Part shown: in pieces, positions 62,306 to 64,000 of the stretch | Layout of the letters: every line of letters starts with the position of its first letter | Position numbering within the stretch: position 1 is the stretch's first letter | DNA from: Bradyrhizobium sp. CCBAU 53421 | GTDB taxonomy: Bacteria; Pseudomonadota; Alphaproteobacteria; Rhizobiales; Xanthobacteraceae | Reading direction: 5' to 3' | Length of the DNA stretch: 64,000 bases | Assembly (NCBI RefSeq): GCF_015291625.1 | Contig: NZ_CP030047.1 | Location: 1,178,001-1,242,000, forward strand | The notes under the pieces: model-generated | Database searches by the model: none | The model's input: the letters and a program-made list of their open reading frames with translations, nothing else | Told to the model about the DNA's origin: nothing | Translations under genes and position numbers: made by a program

Positions 62306-64000
62306 ATGCCGAGCTTCTTCATCGACAGGCCGATCTTCGCCTGGGTCGTCGCGCTGTTCATCTGTCTCGTCGGCGCGATCTCGATTCCGCTGCTCGCGGT
62401 CGCGCAGTACCCGATCATCGCGCCGCCCTCGATCTCGATCTCGACGAGCTATCCCGGCGCTTCGCCCGAGAACCTCTATAACAGCGTCACGCGGCTGATC
62501 GAGGAGGAGCTCAACGGCGCCGCCAACATCCTGAACTTCGAATCGACCTCCGACTCGCTCGGCCAAGTCGAGATCATAGCCAACTTCAAGCCCGGCACCG
62601 ACACCAGCCAGGCCTCGGTCGAGGTGCAGAACCGCCTCAAGCGCGTCGAGGCGCGGCTGCCGCGCGCCGTGATCCAGCAGGGCATCCTGGTCGAGGAAGC
62701 TTCCTCCGCGGTGCTGCAGATCATCACGCTGAACTCGACCGACGGCTCGCTGGATGAAGTGGGCCTCGGCGACTTCATGATCCGCAACGTGCTGGGCGAA
62801 GTACGCCGCATCCCCGGCGTCGGCCGCGCCACGCTGTATTCGACCGAACGTTCGCTGCGCATCTGGATCGATCCGGCCAAGCTGGTCGGCTTCGGCCTGT
62901 CGGCCGACGACGTCAACCGGGCGATCACGGCGCAGAACGCCCAGGTCGCCTCCGGCAGCATCGGCGCCGAGCCGAGCACCGACACGCAGAAGATCTCCGC
63001 GCAGGTGCTCGTGAAGGGCCAGCTGTCCTCGCCGGACGAGTTCGGCGCGATCATCCTGCGCGCCAATGCCGACGGCTCGACGGTTCGTCTGCGCGACGTC
63101 GCGCGGATCGAGATCGGCGGCCTCAGCTACCAGTTCAACACGCGCCTGAACGGCAAGCCGACCGCCGGCCTCTCGGTGCTGCTGTCGCCGAAGGGCAATG
63201 CGCTGGCGACCGCGAGCGCGGTCGAAGCCAAGATGAAGGAGCTGTCGCGCTTCTTCCCGGCCAATATCTCCTACGAGATTCCTTACAACATCACGCCCGT
63301 CGTCAAGGCCTCGATCGAGAAGGTCCTGATGACGCTGGTCGAGGCGGTGGTGCTGGTGTTCATCGTGATGTTCCTGTTCCTGCAGAACATCCGCTACACC
63401 ATCATTCCGACCATCGTGGTTCCGGTGGCGCTGCTCGGCGCCTGCGCCACGCTGATGGTCGCGGGCTTCTCGATCAACATGCTGACCATGTTCGGCATGG
63501 TGCTGGCGGTCGGCATCCTGGTCGACGATGCCATCGTCGTGGTCGAGAACGTCGAGCGCATCATGGCCGAAGAGGGCCTGCCGCCGAAGGAAGCCACCAA
63601 GAAGGCGATGTCGCAGATCACTGGCGCCATCATCGGCATCACGCTGGTGCTGATGGCGGTGTTCGTGCCGATGGCGTTCTTCCCCGGCTCGGTCGGCATC
63701 ATCTACCGCCAGTTCTCGGTCACCATGGTGGCGGCGATCGCGTTCTCGGCGCTGCTCGCGCTGTCGCTGACGCCGGCGCTCTGCGCGACGCTGCTCAAGC
63801 CGGTCGAGAAGGGCCACGGCCATGCCCGCAAGGGCGTGTTCGGCTGGTTCAACCGCGTGCTCGACTCTGGCCGCGCCGGCTATGTCAGCACGGTGCAGGC
63901 CGGGCTGAAGCGCACCGGCCGCCTGATGCTGATCTATCTCGTGCTGTTCGCGGGCGTCGCCTACGGCTTCGTGCGGCTGCCCGGCGGCTTCCTGCCGGTC
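62306..64000 (+). CDS. RND multidrug efflux transporter, HAE1/AcrB-like (5' part; gene continues past the window)
   Basis: 565 codons are present and open to the window edge; AcrB-type pumps are about 1,030-1,060 residues, so roughly half is seen. Starts MPSFFIDRPIFAWVVALF, standard for HAE1 pumps. The porter domain has SYPGASPENLYNSVTRLIEEEL, and the first transmembrane block holds VGILVDDAIVVVENVERIM with the paired Asp residues of the proton relay. Starts 6 bases after the adaptor stop. Drives drug or solvent extrusion with proton motive force. Substrates unknown. Confidence 0.95.
   Translation, partial: MPSFFIDRPIFAWVVALFICLVGAISIPLLAVAQYPIIAPPSISISTSYPGASPENLYNSVTRLIEEELNGAANILNFESTSDSLGQVEIIANFKPGTDTSQASVEVQNRLKRVEARLPRAVIQQGILVEEASSAVLQIITLNSTDGSLDEVGLGDFMIRNVLGEVRRIPGVGRATLYSTERSLRIWIDPAKLVGFGLSADDVNRAITAQNAQVASGSIGAEPSTDTQKISAQVLVKGQLSSPDEFGAIILRANADGSTVRLRDVARIEIGGLSYQFNTRLNGKPTAGLSVLLSPKGNALATASAVEAKMKELSRFFPANISYEIPYNITPVVKASIEKVLMTLVEAVVLVFIVMFLFLQNIRYTIIPTIVVPVALLGACATLMVAGFSINMLTMFGMVLAVGILVDDAIVVVENVERIMAEEGLPPKEATKKAMSQITGAIIGITLVLMAVFVPMAFFPGSVGIIYRQFSVTMVAAIAFSALLALSLTPALCATLLKPVEKGHGHARKGVFGWFNRVLDSGRAGYVSTVQAGLKRTGRLMLIYLVLFAGVAYGFVRLPGGFLPV

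Noticed and set aside
61439..63823. 794-codon leftward open frame over the efflux genes
   Set aside because: Shadow of the RND adaptor and transporter. Residues are dominated by Arg, His and Asp with no motif.

Overview
The window looks like a chromosomal segment of a Bradyrhizobium-like alphaproteobacterium (Hyphomicrobiales). The reasons are very high G+C, many GTG/TTG starts, a cyclic beta-glucan exporter (NdvA type), small Ala/Pro/Lys-rich secreted proteins, and several families of intergenic palindromic repeats typical of that group. This placement rests on gene content and my memory of the families; no database search was run. About 65 genes are supported, plus one tRNA-Leu(CAA), one intact IS5-family insertion sequence and at least five repeat families. 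No rRNA, CRISPR array, phage or plasmid backbone was seen.

Layout. 0-15.7 kb: envelope and general metabolism (DD-carboxypeptidase, NdvA-like exporter, solute-binding protein, HisE-like protein, YqaA-like membrane protein, two nitronate monooxygenase paralogues, a thioesterase, a hybrid histidine kinase, an acyl-CoA ligase). 15.7-20.7 kb: an accessory island with a TIR protein, divergent from a patatin phospholipase, a SLOG-like protein and a nucleoside-deoxyribosyltransferase-like/TPR protein. This is the best candidate for an undescribed conflict (anti-phage type) system. 20.7-25.9 kb: O-methyltransferase/TetR pair, a secreted CHAP-like protein, then a Tat-exported thiamine-diphosphate enzyme followed by a c-type cytochrome. 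26.4-36.6 kb: a long operon of a carbohydrate/polyol ABC importer (binding protein, two permeases, small membrane protein, two ATPases) joined to a PTS-dependent dihydroxyacetone-kinase set (DhaL, DhaM-EIIA, HPr, EI, small putative regulator, DhaK).

36.8-48 kb: tRNA-Leu, DsbB, AbrB-like transporter, small Cys-pair secreted proteins, a TetR/thioesterase unit with two palindromic operators, an IS element inside a palindromic repeat, LrgAB, TauE-like exporter, DsbA-like protein, CGNR regulator and AzlCD. 48-57.7 kb: LysR/two short-chain dehydrogenases, alpha/beta hydrolase, catalytically degenerate HtrA-like protein, acyl-CoA ligase, PilZ protein, LysR/aldo-keto reductase. 58-64 kb: a MotA/ExbB-like plus OmpA/MotB-like pair with a VOC protein between them, and an RND efflux pump whose inner-membrane gene runs off the end of the window.

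Most coherent units: the ABC/DHA-kinase operon appears to import a polyol or triose precursor and phosphorylate it with PEP-derived phosphate. The TIR/patatin/SLOG/NDT-TPR module combines a possible NAD-cleaving domain, a nucleotide-binding sensor fold, a nucleotide-processing fold and a membrane-lipid hydrolase. Functions given for either unit are inference from domains and gene order.
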